64,000 nt of DNA from Mycobacterium sp. 050128 (GTDB taxonomy: Bacteria > Actinomycetota > Actinomycetes > Mycobacteriales > Mycobacteriaceae), in NCBI RefSeq assembly GCF_036409155.1, contig NZ_JAZGLW010000001.1:930001-994000 (forward strand). Direction: 5' to 3'. Positions 11,425 through 19,735 of the stretch are shown here, piece after piece. The position numbers and the translations under genes are program-made. The notes under the pieces are model-generated. The model saw nothing but the letters and a program-made list of their open reading frames with translations, ran no database searches and had not been told where the DNA came from. How positions within the stretch are numbered: the first letter of the stretch is position 1; each line of letters begins with the position of its first letter.

Positions 11425-12305
11425 AGCCCGCGACGTTCGACTACCACCGGCCCGACACCATCGAAGAGGCGGTGGGTCTGCTGGCCGACCTCGGCGACGA
11501 GGCGAAAATCCTGGCCGGGGGGCAGAGCCTGATACCGATGCTGTCGATGCGGCTGGCCTACTTCGACCATCTGATCGATATTTCCCGGCTCAGCGAATTG
11601 CAGGGCATCGACCTTCGGAACAACGAGCTGTGGATCGGCGCCGGCACCACCGAGGCCAAGGTGGGAGCGAATCCACTTGTCCGCCAATCTGTTCCACTGT
11701 TAACAGAGGTGACGCCGTTCATCGGACACTTCCAGATCCGCAATCGCGGCACCCTGGGCGGCTCGATCGCACACGCCGATGCCGCGGGCGAATACCCGGC
11801 CGTCGCGCTGACGCTGGACGCGACGATGGAGGTACTTTCGCCGCGCGGACGTCGCGAGATCCCCGCCGCGGACTTCTTCGCCGGCGTGTGGGAGACCACG
11901 ATGGAGTCCGACGAAGTGCTGACTGGAGTCCGCTTTCCCGTGTGGAACGGCAGGTCCGGGTTCTCGATGCACCAATTCTCGCGTCGTCACGGCGATTTCG
12001 CGATCGCGGGCGCGCTGGTCGCGGTGGCACTCGATGGGGACGACCGGGTTTCGCGCTGTGCGATCGGCTTGCTCGGACTGGGCCCCACACCGCTGCGCGC
12101 CACCGCCGCCGAGCAGGCGTTGATCGGACGGACGGTCGGCGACGTGACCGCCGAGGAGGTCGGTCGGGCCGCGATGGCGGGACTCGACGCGATTCCGGTC
12201 GATCTGCAGGGGTCGGTGCCATATCGGACGAAGGTGGGCGCCACGATGACCGCGCGCGCCTGGACCCAAGCCGTCGAAGAAGCCACGGGAGCACGCCATG
12301 CATGA
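11421..12305 (+). CDS. Molybdenum hydroxylase FAD-binding medium subunit (CoxM-like)
   Basis: Carries FAD and passes electrons from the Fe-S subunit to an acceptor. 294 residues with the two FAD motifs of this family, KILAGGQSLIPMLSMRLA near residue 35 and RNRGTLGGSIAHADAAGE near residue 105. ATG start overlaps the large-subunit stop (ATGA) and its own stop overlaps the small-subunit start by 8 bp, giving a tightly coupled L-M-S operon. CO dehydrogenases usually have the order M-S-L, another hint that this is a different oxidoreductase. Confidence 0.93.
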   Translation: MKPATFDYHRPDTIEEAVGLLADLGDEAKILAGGQSLIPMLSMRLAYFDHLIDISRLSELQGIDLRNNELWIGAGTTEAKVGANPLVRQSVPLLTEVTPFIGHFQIRNRGTLGGSIAHADAAGEYPAVALTLDATMEVLSPRGRREIPAADFFAGVWETTMESDEVLTGVRFPVWNGRSGFSMHQFSRRHGDFAIAGALVAVALDGDDRVSRCAIGLLGLGPTPLRATAAEQALIGRTVGDVTAEEVGRAAMAGLDAIPVDLQGSVPYRTKVGATMTARAWTQAVEEATGARHA

Positions 12306-12807
12306 ACGATCAGTCCGCTTGTCGGTCAATGGGACTCCGGTCGTCGCCACCGTCGAGCCGCGCATGACGCTGGCCGACTTCCTGCGTGACAAGTGCGGGC
12401 TGACCGGCACCCATCTCGGCTGCGAGCACGGGGCCTGCGGCGCGTGCACGGTGCTGCTGGACGGCGATGCGGTGCGGTCGTGTCTGATGTTCGCGGTGCA
12501 GTTGGACGGCATGGAGGTGACGACCGTCGAGGGCATCGCGGCGCCGGACGGCACGCTGTCGCCGGTGCAGTCGGCGCTGCGGGAATGCCATGGCCTGCAA
12601 TGTGGATTCTGCACGCCGGGTTTCGTGGTGTCGCTCACCGCGCTGCTGCGAGACAACCCCGATCCGACCGACGAGGAAATCCGCGAAGGCCTGTCCGGCA
12701 ACTTTTGCCGGTGCACCGGGTATCAGGGCATCGTCGCCGCCGCGCATCGCGCCGCCGAGATCGCGCGAGAGCCTCGGGAGACGCCGGAGCCTGCCGCCCA
12801 GCGATAA
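12298..12807 (+). CDS. Molybdenum hydroxylase [2Fe-2S] small subunit (CoxS-like)
   Basis: Two-cluster ferredoxin-like subunit of 169 residues. The plant-type [2Fe-2S] motif is CEHGACGACTVLLDG with a fourth Cys in VRSCLMFA; the second, all-alpha cluster has CGFCTPGFV and NFCRCTGYQ. All eight ligands are present, so the electron path looks intact. It is the last gene of the operon; a 101-bp gap with no clear hairpin precedes the next gene. Confidence 0.95.
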   Translation: MHERSVRLSVNGTPVVATVEPRMTLADFLRDKCGLTGTHLGCEHGACGACTVLLDGDAVRSCLMFAVQLDGMEVTTVEGIAAPDGTLSPVQSALRECHGLQCGFCTPGFVVSLTALLRDNPDPTDEEIREGLSGNFCRCTGYQGIVAAAHRAAEIAREPRETPEPAAQR

Positions 12808-12908
12808 CACTTTGCTATCGACGACGTTCCAAACGCGCGTCACCTCAGCACATTGCGCCGCCTGCTGCGTAGTCTGCTTCTGATATCTCCGAGATTCGGG
12901 AGCGACGC

Positions 12909-13493
12909 GTGCGGTTTTCGCAGAGGACACGGTGGAGTCTTGCCGGTGGAACCTTGCTGCTTTCGCCCGTATTGGTGATCAGTCCCATGTTGATCAACGG
13001 CTGTTCGTCCGTCATCGAGGGCAGGCCGGTCGCCGCGCCGGGCGCCGGGCCGACCGAACCCGCGTTTCCCGCACCGAGGCCGAGCGCCGCGCCGTCGAAC
13101 CCCACCGGGATCCCGCCGACGACGCCGGTCAACCCGAACGCACCCGCCGGCGCCATCCCGCTGCCGCCCGACCAGAACGGCTACGTCTTCATCGAGACCA
13201 AGTCCGGCGTCACGCGCTGCCAGATCAACAAGGACAGCGTCGGATGCGAGGCACCGTTCACCGACTCACCCATGCAGGATGGTGAACACGCCAACGGCGT
13301 CCACATCACCTCTACCGGTTCCGTGCAGTGGATCTTGGGCAATCTGGGCGCCATTCCCACCGTCCCGATCGACTACAAGACCTACGACGCGCAGGGCTGG
13401 ACGATCGAGGCTTCCGAGGCCGGTACCAAGTTCACCAACGGGCGCACCGGACACGGCATGTTCGTCAGCGTGGAGAAGGTCAACACCTTCTAA
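12909..13493 (+). CDS. lpqJ: LpqJ-like lipoprotein
   Basis: 194-residue exported lipoprotein starting at GTG 12909. The signal peptide has Arg residues, a hydrophobic core and the lipobox LINGC at about residues 28-32, then a Pro/Ala-rich linker and a C-terminal globular domain with two cysteines (VTRCQINKDSVGCEAPF) that may form a disulfide. Position next to the ini locus matches M. tuberculosis lpqJ (Rv0344c, from memory), which is also 3' of iniC. Function unknown; probably anchored on the outer face of the plasma membrane. Confidence 0.75.
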   Translation: MRFSQRTRWSLAGGTLLLSPVLVISPMLINGCSSVIEGRPVAAPGAGPTEPAFPAPRPSAAPSNPTGIPPTTPVNPNAPAGAIPLPPDQNGYVFIETKSGVTRCQINKDSVGCEAPFTDSPMQDGEHANGVHITSTGSVQWILGNLGAIPTVPIDYKTYDAQGWTIEASEAGTKFTNGRTGHGMFVSVEKVNTF

Positions 13494-13516
13494 CGCCGAT
13501 CAGTACGATCGGTGCC

Positions 13517-14008
13517 GTGGCAGGCCCACCGGATGACTACAACAATGAGCCGACGCGGTACAGAGACGTCGGCAGGGGCAACTACCCGCCCGCCGGTGAA
13601 CCGCCGTCCGCTCCCGATCAGCCCGATCCGGTCGAGCCCCAGCTCGACCCCTTCGACGAGACCGAGCCCACGCCCTGGTATCGCAAGCCGGCAGGGCTGA
13701 TCATCTGGGGCCTGTCTGTTCTGATCCTGATCGCGCTGATCGTCTACGGCATCATCGAGCTGATCGGAGACCGGGGCACCGGTAACGCCCCCAGCACCCA
13801 CACGACGACCACCACCACGTCGCCGACCACCACCAGCGCGACAACGACCCCCACGACGACGACGGAGCCGACCACCACGACCGCCACGACTGAGCCGCCG
13901 ACCACGAGCACTGCGGTCGCGCCGGCACCACAACCGACTCGCCAAGAGCCGACGCGTCGGCGTCACTGGCCGTCGTGGCTTCCGTCGACGATGCCCGCCA
14001 TCCCCTAA
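13517..14008 (+). CDS. Single-span membrane protein with Thr-rich outer tail
   Basis: 163 residues from GTG 13517. An acidic, Pro-rich cytoplasmic N-terminus ends in the juxtamembrane motif PTPWYRKPAG, followed by one membrane helix (about residues 60-82), then a Thr/Pro-rich extracytoplasmic tail with runs of TTT and a short basic end (RRRHWPSWLPS). No enzymatic motif. The next two genes have the same design and a closely similar juxtamembrane motif, so the three probably form a functional set. The longer in-frame ORF from 13328 overlaps lpqJ and is discounted. Confidence 0.72.
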   Translation: MAGPPDDYNNEPTRYRDVGRGNYPPAGEPPSAPDQPDPVEPQLDPFDETEPTPWYRKPAGLIIWGLSVLILIALIVYGIIELIGDRGTGNAPSTHTTTTTTSPTTTSATTTPTTTTEPTTTTATTEPPTTSTAVAPAPQPTRQEPTRRRHWPSWLPSTMPAIP

Positions 14009-14105
14009 CGAGTTGATTGCAATTAGGTCAAAGTTTGACGGCCGATCGGAACCTACCCGTGTGGGTCCCACCTCGGCCGACACCGCCCCGCTAGTCTCAG
14101 CGTCC

Positions 14106-14606
14106 ATGGCAAGGCACGCGCCGGCAGACTACTTCGTCGACGACGAACCGACCGTTCTCATTCACTACGGCGACGACGAGCAGGCCGGCGCGCAGCCCGA
14201 CCCTGACGATCCGATCCCCGGTTGGCGTAAACCGATTGCGTTGGCCGGGTGGGGCGCCCTCATCGCGGTCCTGATCGCGCTGATCGTCTGGGGCATCATC
14301 CAGCTCATGCATGGCGCCCCGCCGCAGGAGCCGGTTACCAACACCACCCCCGCGACCGCCACCACCAAGGCGCCCCGGCCATCGAGCACCGCCAGCGTGA
14401 CTCCGCCGCGATCGAGTGAGCCGCCGGTCACCACATCCACCGACGCTCCGACGGCGTCCACCGAGGACACACTGCCGTCGACCGCCACAACCGCTGCGAC
14501 CACGCCGTCGGGCGAGACGTACCCATTGCCTCAGCTGCCGTCGGTGATCACGCTGCCCCCGCTGCCCGGACTACCGACCGAGATCACGCTGCCGCCCGGT
14601 CTGTGA
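14106..14606 (+). CDS. Single-span membrane protein with Thr/Pro-rich outer tail (paralogue of preceding gene)
   Basis: 166 residues from ATG 14106. Layout: acidic cytoplasmic segment (DDEPTVLIHYGDDEQ), juxtamembrane IPGWRKPIALAGWG, a membrane helix ending IVWGIIQLM, then a Thr/Ser/Pro-rich outer region and a repetitive tail (LPQLPSVITLPPLPGLP). The helix and flanking residues align with the previous gene (IVYGIIELI versus IVWGIIQLM), showing tandem duplication. Function unknown; likely a cell-envelope-facing adaptor or sensor. Confidence 0.74.
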   Translation: MARHAPADYFVDDEPTVLIHYGDDEQAGAQPDPDDPIPGWRKPIALAGWGALIAVLIALIVWGIIQLMHGAPPQEPVTNTTPATATTKAPRPSSTASVTPPRSSEPPVTTSTDAPTASTEDTLPSTATTAATTPSGETYPLPQLPSVITLPPLPGLPTEITLPPGL

Positions 14607-14674
14607 AACGGCCTCCCACCTAGACTCGCGGGAACCCACAGCAACATTTACGACATAGCACAGGGGAACGCCAG

Positions 14675-16306
14675 ATGTCCGAGTCGCTCGGGTTGTCCAT
14701 CGGGATGGCCAACCTGGTCGCGGCCCGTGCGGGTGGCGATGCGGTGACTCGCAGATCCGTGCTCACCCTCTTTGACCAGCGGGCATCCGAAGTCGGCCTG
14801 CCGGCGGAAAGTCCGGATCCGGCCGAAGCCGGACTGGTGATGCGGGGATTCGTCGAACGGGTCGGGGACCGCACTCCGCTGGTGGCGGCCGACGGAACGA
14901 AGTACCTCGGCGACGCGCTGACGGTCGAAGCGCTCGAGGCGATGGCCCGGACCGTCGACTACGGAACACCGGTCACGATCGCGGTACCCGCGTACTGGAC
15001 GCCGGAGCAGTCCGCGGCGCTGCGTGAGGAATTCTTTGCCCAACCCGGCCTGGCGCCGGGCGGCGTACCGCCGGCGCTGATCTCCGATGCCACCGCCGCC
15101 CTCACCGCGCTGCGGGCCGAACCCGACTTCCCGACCGAGGGCATCGTCGCGTTGTGTGACTTCGGCGCCAGCGGCACCACCGTGACGCTGAGCGACGCCG
15201 GGTCGGACTTTTCGCAGATCGGGCCGTCGGTGCGGTACCGCGAATTCTCCGGCGACGGGATCGACCAGCTGATCCTCGACCACATGCGTGACGCCGCCCC
15301 GAGCGACACCTCCGGCGGACTGGCCAGCACGACACGGATGGGTTCGCTGACCCGCCTGCTCGACCAATACCGCGCTGCCAAGGAGCAGCTGTCGACAGCC
15401 ACGGTCACCACGGTCCCTTCCGTAACCGGCGAGGATATCGAGTTGTCCCGCAACGAATTCGAGGAGCTGATCTCCGGGCCGCTGGACGAATTCATCACCG
15501 GCATCCAAAACATCCTGCAGCGCAACGAGATTCCGACCGAGCGCCTAGCCGCCGTGGCCACCGTCGGCGGCGGGGCCGCCATCCCACTGCTGGCCACCCG
15601 GCTGTCCGAACGTCTGGGGGTGCCGATCCGCACCGCACCGCAGCCTGCGTTCGCGGCCGCCCTCGGCGCGGCCAGCTTCGGTCAGCAGCACCCCTTGCCG
15701 GGCGCGGTGCCGAGTCCCGTCGTCGAGACCCCTACGCAATTGGCCGCCGCCGCGCCGGCCGACATGACCCAAGTCATGCCAAACGCCCGGATCGAAGAAG
15801 AGGGTCCGCTGGCCTGGTCGGAGGATGACGACGAGGAAGATCCCGTCCCCTACACCGGCCCCGAGCACAGTGGCCAATACGTCCGGGACGCAATGGATTT
15901 CGAGGACGACGATCCTTACGCCGCGCCGCCGTGGTACAAGCGCCCCGCCATCGTCGTGAGCCTGGTCGCCGCGGCGGTGGCCATACTCATTGCCGTGATC
16001 TTGGCGTTGACCCTCGGCGAGGAGAGCCCCCGCCCGGTGCAGACCCCGACGCCGACCCAGCCGACCGCCCCGCCGCCCGAGCAAACGGTGACCGTGACCG
16101 AGCCGACCGAGACGGTGACCGCCCCACCACCACCGCCGTCGACGACCGCGACCAGCACCGAGGTGCCCACGACGACTTATCAGCCGCCGCCCACCACGAC
16201 CTATCAGCCGCCTCCCACGACGACGGTCCCGCCGCCCACCACGACCGTTCCGCCGCCGCTGCCGACCGAACGGGAGCGGCTGCACTGGCCGTGGCGGCGC
16301 TACTGA
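14675..16306 (+). CDS. Membrane-anchored Hsp70-like (ASKHA-fold) protein with Pro/Thr-rich outer tail
   Basis: 543 residues. The first ~350 residues resemble a DnaK nucleotide-binding domain: VTIAVPAYWTPEQSAALREE matches Dna[25 protein letters not shown] matches [10 protein letters not shown], phosphate-2 is CDFGASGTTVTLS, and an adenosine-type motif is VATVGGGAAIPLL. Phosphate-1 lacks the DxGTT signature (LGLSIGMANLVA). There is no substrate-binding domain; instead an acidic linker leads to PPWYKRP, a membrane helix (~426-447) and a 96-residue Pro/Thr tail. It ends 7 bp into the convergent iniC. From memory, Rv2264c has a similar build. Predicted role is envelope signalling or scaffolding, not folding. 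Confidence 0.85.
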   Translation: MSESLGLSIGMANLVAARAGGDAVTRRSVLTLFDQRASEVGLPAESPDPAEAGLVMRGFVERVGDRTPLVAADGTKYLGDALTVEALEAMARTVDYGTPVTIAVPAYWTPEQSAALREEFFAQPGLAPGGVPPALISDATAALTALRAEPDFPTEGIVALCDFGASGTTVTLSDAGSDFSQIGPSVRYREFSGDGIDQLILDHMRDAAPSDTSGGLASTTRMGSLTRLLDQYRAAKEQLSTATVTTVPSVTGEDIELSRNEFEELISGPLDEFITGIQNILQRNEIPTERLAAVATVGGGAAIPLLATRLSERLGVPIRTAPQPAFAAALGAASFGQQHPLPGAVPSPVVETPTQLAAAAPADMTQVMPNARIEEEGPLAWSEDDDEEDPVPYTGPEHSGQYVRDAMDFEDDDPYAAPPWYKRPAIVVSLVAAAVAILIAVILALTLGEESPRPVQTPTPTQPTAPPPEQTVTVTEPTETVTAPPPPPSTTATSTEVPTTTYQPPPTTTYQPPPTTTVPPPTTTVPPPLPTERERLHWPWRRY

Positions 16307-17805
16307 GGCGCGATGTTGGCGCCGTGTGCGGCGAAGTCGGCGACCATCGCCTCGGCGCTGCGCACCGCGGCGCGGCACGCCTTGGTGGTGAACGGGTCGT
16401 TGAGCGGATGCTCGGCCCGGCGGCGCCAGCGCTGCGCCGCGGCGAACGCCGCCCGCGGCCCTTCCTGCGGGTCGGCATTCCCGGGGTCCAGGCCTAGCCT
16501 ACTGGCCGGCCGGGTGCCCGACCCGCCGATGATCCTGCGCAGCGACGCGAGCTCTTCGTCGTTCAAAGATGTTGGACGAGAGGATAATTGGCTGAGCAGC
16601 CGAAGCTCCTCGAATGCGTGCGTGTCGGCCAGCAGCGGGTCGATGTCGGCGATGACGTAGGGCGTCGCGACGATCGGGAACGCCTCCACGAACCGGCGCA
16701 GCGACACCAGCGCGGTGTGTGCCTTGAGCATGTCGGAGCGTTGCGCGAATTGCTGATCGATGACCTCACGCAGCGCCACCAGCCCGCTGCGCTCCAGCAA
16801 TTCGTCGGCCAGCCCCGCCGCGTCGGCGACGCCGGTGGCCAACACCGCAAGGGAAATCCGCAGTCCGAACATGCCGAACCGGTCCAGCAACTGGGCGCGG
16901 GTCGCTGCGTCGACGGGCAGCGGGCTCTCGACACGAACAAAACGGTCCACGCTCAGCATGGCCTTGCTGAGTTCGGTCTTGTCGGCCGCGGCCAGCTTCT
17001 GCAGGGCGATGAATTCACTTTGGCGCAGCGTGCGTGCGGTCAGTGCCAACAGCCCCGAGACCGGCACCACGGCTTGGCAGATGCCGGTCTCATTCATTTC
17101 CGTGGTGAACCGCTGCGCCACGTCGGCCGCCGACAGCATCGCGTCGATGCGGCCCGCCCCGATCTCGTCGGCCCGTGACGCCACGCCGATGATGCCCAGC
17201 GCGCCCGCGGATCCGCCGACGAGTTGCCCAATCTGCTTGAGCAGGGCGATATCTGCGGCGTTGAGGGTGCGCAGCAGGAAGACCACCGCGTCGACCCGCG
17301 GGACCCCGTCGGGGGGAACCAGCAGCCGCAGCGTGCGATCCGAGGCCTCACGCGTCAGCGACGACGTTCCCGGGGTGTCGATGATCGTGGTCTCGACCAG
17401 CTCTTCGGCGGGCCACTCGACGTCCAGATCGGCCACGTCGGCCGGGTTAAGTGTCCGGAAGTCGAACGTCAGCCCGGCGCTGTGGTTGATCGGCACATTG
17501 GAATGTCTTCCACCCCAATGGTTTGCGGTGACCTTCGGGGTAGGACCGTGCCGGAACCAGGTCACGATACGGGTGGCCTCGGTGGCGTCGGTCGGGGCGA
17601 TGTCTTGGCCCACCAACGCGTTGAGCAGAGTGGACTTTCCGGCCTTGAGGGTGCCGGCCAGGGCGACGCGGATCGGCTCGTTCAGCCGGGCGCCGATGCG
17701 GTCCAGTTCGTAGAAAACTTCGGGCCGGTTCCGGAACGCCGGCTCACCACGGTAGGCCTGGATGGTCCCGCCCAAAATCGCACGGACTCGATCGCTAGTG
17801 GTCAC
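16300..17805 (-). CDS. iniC: IniC, dynamin-like GTPase of the isoniazid-inducible operon
   Basis: 501-residue dynamin-like protein of the cell-wall-stress operon. P-loop GTLKAGKSTL at about 51-60, switch region with TIIDTPGTSS, then helical stalk sequence. GTG start at 17805 overlaps the iniA stop by 4 bp (GTGA), so the two GTPases are translationally coupled. Known family role: induced by inhibitors of arabinogalactan and mycolate synthesis. The 3' end overlaps the convergent Hsp70-like gene by 7 bp. The longer frame reaching 18522 overlaps iniA and is not used. Confidence 0.94.
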   Translation of the reverse strand: MTTSDRVRAILGGTIQAYRGEPAFRNRPEVFYELDRIGARLNEPIRVALAGTLKAGKSTLLNALVGQDIAPTDATEATRIVTWFRHGPTPKVTANHWGGRHSNVPINHSAGLTFDFRTLNPADVADLDVEWPAEELVETTIIDTPGTSSLTREASDRTLRLLVPPDGVPRVDAVVFLLRTLNAADIALLKQIGQLVGGSAGALGIIGVASRADEIGAGRIDAMLSAADVAQRFTTEMNETGICQAVVPVSGLLALTARTLRQSEFIALQKLAAADKTELSKAMLSVDRFVRVESPLPVDAATRAQLLDRFGMFGLRISLAVLATGVADAAGLADELLERSGLVALREVIDQQFAQRSDMLKAHTALVSLRRFVEAFPIVATPYVIADIDPLLADTHAFEELRLLSQLSSRPTSLNDEELASLRRIIGGSGTRPASRLGLDPGNADPQEGPRAAFAAAQRWRRRAEHPLNDPFTTKACRAAVRSAEAMVADFAAHGANIAPQ

Positions 17806-19643
17806 ACCCGTCCTACGGTCACCTGTGGCATCAGTTTGTCCACATTGTCGGTGACCTGGTTCAGGATATTCAACTGCCGCTCGAGTTCGCGGACCTTGGT
17901 GTCGCGTTCGGCTTCTTCGACATGCGCCGCGGCGATGGTGGACTGCAGCGATTCGTTGAGCGAACGGGAGATCTCGTTGGCGATGTCGCGGTAATGGTCG
18001 CGCAGCGTGCGGTGGATGATCTTGAGCCTGTCGCGAGATTCCTTGCCCACCACGAAGGACACGTCGTCGACGAAGCGCCGCACATTCGTCTTGGCCTCGG
18101 CGCGCGCCCGCAGCAGCCGGTTCTCCTTGTCCTCCTTGTAGGCCATGCGGCCGAGGATCAGCCCGGCGCCTACCGACAACGGGTTGAACAGGCCGAGCCC
18201 CGCCACCGAACTCAACATGCCGATCATCACCACGCCGCCGTAGGAACCGCGCAGTCCGCTCACCATCTTCTGGCCCTTGCCCGCCGGCTTGGACTCCAGG
18301 TCGGACACCGATTTGAGCTGGCCGAAGTCCTCGCCCATCGCGCGTTGATTGAGCTCGGGCGTCAGCACCGAATCCAGCCCCGCGGCGGCGAACGAATTCG
18401 CCACCGCGTCGGCCAGCTCTTCGGCGCGTTGGTAGGCCCAGACGAAGTTGTCCCCGACGGCGGTGGCCACCCCTTCCTCGACGTCGCTGCCGATTTCGGC
18501 CCAATGCCGGGTCGGATCGCACGAATCGATCTGGCGCTCAATGTCCTCGGTGAGCGCGCGGAACCGGGCCCGCATGTCGTGATCGACGTCAGTGCTCAGG
18601 TCGGTGAAGCCGTCGTTGAGCACCTGCTGCCACAGGGCGGTCTGTTCCAGGGCGTCCAGCGCGTCACGCTTGCGCCGCTCCAGGTCTTCGGCGAGCCGGT
18701 CACGAAGCCCCGGATCGTTGACGACCGCGAGTTCCGAGCCCGCAGCCATCGTCAATTGTTCTGCCGCCGAACGGATATCGCGAAGGACCTCGTCGCGCAC
18801 CCGGTCGCTTTCACGGGAGAGCACCCGCTCGCTGAGGAACTTCACGATCGACGGGAAATTGGATTCCTCGTTGGGTTCGGAGTCGTTCTGCGTGACGGCG
18901 TGGCTGCGCAGCAGCGACGAGACCGGCAGGATCGGTATCGACACACCGGCGCGCTGTAGGTGCCCGGTGTTGGCGGCGACGACGTCGCGCCAGTGCGGAT
19001 AAAGGTCGGTCTTGGTGGCCGCCAACACTGAGACCGGGCAGATCCGATGCGCCTGACGGATGAACCACATCTCCGGTTCGGTCAATTCCTGGCTGGTGTC
19101 GCTGACCATGATCAGAGCGTCCGCGTTGGGCAGCAGTCCGAGCGTCGCCGACAAGTGCGGCTGCCCATGGCCACCCACGCCCGGGGTGTCGATGAACGCC
19201 AACCCGCCCTGCAGCAGCGGGCTGGGGGCGCCGATCTCGACGCGCAGCACTTCACGGTTGCCGGCTTGCGGCGCTCGGCGCAGATCGGTGTTGATCTCGT
19301 CGATCGGGATGTCGACGGGCACGGGCTCGCCGTCGGGGCCCGCGGCCACGATCAGCCGGGCCGACGGCGGGTCGCCGTGGCTGACGACGGTGATCACGAC
19401 GGTGGCCTCGTCGTCGCCGACGCGCGCCACCGGCAGGTTGAGCAACGAGTTGAGCAGCTGACTCTTGCCCTGCTTGAGTTGCCCCGCGATGACCACCCGA
19501 ATCTGCGGGTCGGTGATGCGCTCGCGAGCGCGCACCAGTCGCTCCTTGAGGTCATTGCGATCGTTGAGTTCCGCGATTGCGATGGTGTGGTCGATCAGCT
19601 CGACGATCACGCTGACGCGCCTCGGATCACTGGCTTGAGTCAC
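17802..19643 (-). CDS. iniA: IniA, dynamin-like GTPase
   Basis: 613-residue bacterial dynamin-like protein that remodels the plasma membrane (fission activity is known for mycobacterial IniA). G1 loop GQLKQGKSQLLNS at ~54-66, G3 IDTPGVGGHGQ, G4-like ATKTDLYPHW, then a helical neck/trunk with a hydrophobic membrane-touching segment (MIGMLSSVAGLGLFNPLS) at roughly 470-490. Start ATG 19643. It lies 92 bp downstream of iniB, a gap filled by a strong hairpin, and overlaps iniC by 4 bp. Confidence 0.95.
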   Translation of the reverse strand: MTQASDPRRVSVIVELIDHTIAIAELNDRNDLKERLVRARERITDPQIRVVIAGQLKQGKSQLLNSLLNLPVARVGDDEATVVITVVSHGDPPSARLIVAAGPDGEPVPVDIPIDEINTDLRRAPQAGNREVLRVEIGAPSPLLQGGLAFIDTPGVGGHGQPHLSATLGLLPNADALIMVSDTSQELTEPEMWFIRQAHRICPVSVLAATKTDLYPHWRDVVAANTGHLQRAGVSIPILPVSSLLRSHAVTQNDSEPNEESNFPSIVKFLSERVLSRESDRVRDEVLRDIRSAAEQLTMAAGSELAVVNDPGLRDRLAEDLERRKRDALDALEQTALWQQVLNDGFTDLSTDVDHDMRARFRALTEDIERQIDSCDPTRHWAEIGSDVEEGVATAVGDNFVWAYQRAEELADAVANSFAAAGLDSVLTPELNQRAMGEDFGQLKSVSDLESKPAGKGQKMVSGLRGSYGGVVMIGMLSSVAGLGLFNPLSVGAGLILGRMAYKEDKENRLLRARAEAKTNVRRFVDDVSFVVGKESRDRLKIIHRTLRDHYRDIANEISRSLNESLQSTIAAAHVEEAERDTKVRELERQLNILNQVTDNVDKLMPQVTVGRV

Positions 19644-19688
19644 CGCGGTTCCCCACTTTCTCGCATCTGTGATTACGGTATGCGCGCC

Positions 19689-19720
19689 AATCGGCGGGGA
19701 TCAAAAGATCCCCGCCGATT
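19689..19720. terminator. Strong hairpin between iniB and iniA (attenuator or mRNA-stabilising stem)
   Basis: Perfect 14-bp stem (AATCGGCGGGGATC pairing with GATCCCCGCCGATT) with a 4-nt loop, 16 bp after the iniB stop and 45 bp before the iniA start. No U-run follows on the minus strand, so it may be a weak or Rho-assisted terminator, a 3'-end stabiliser for iniB mRNA, or a device setting the iniB:iniAC ratio. Confidence 0.75.
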
Positions 19721-19735
19721 CGCTGTGTCCGCGCG

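Noticed and set aside
9091..12807. Annotation as true carbon monoxide dehydrogenase (coxLMS)
   Set aside because: The large subunit lacks the AYxCSFR loop that defines CO-oxidising form I enzymes.
16300..18522. iniC extended to 740 residues
   Set aside because: The extension overlaps most of the iniA 3' half; the GTG at 17805, coupled to the iniA stop, gives the family length.
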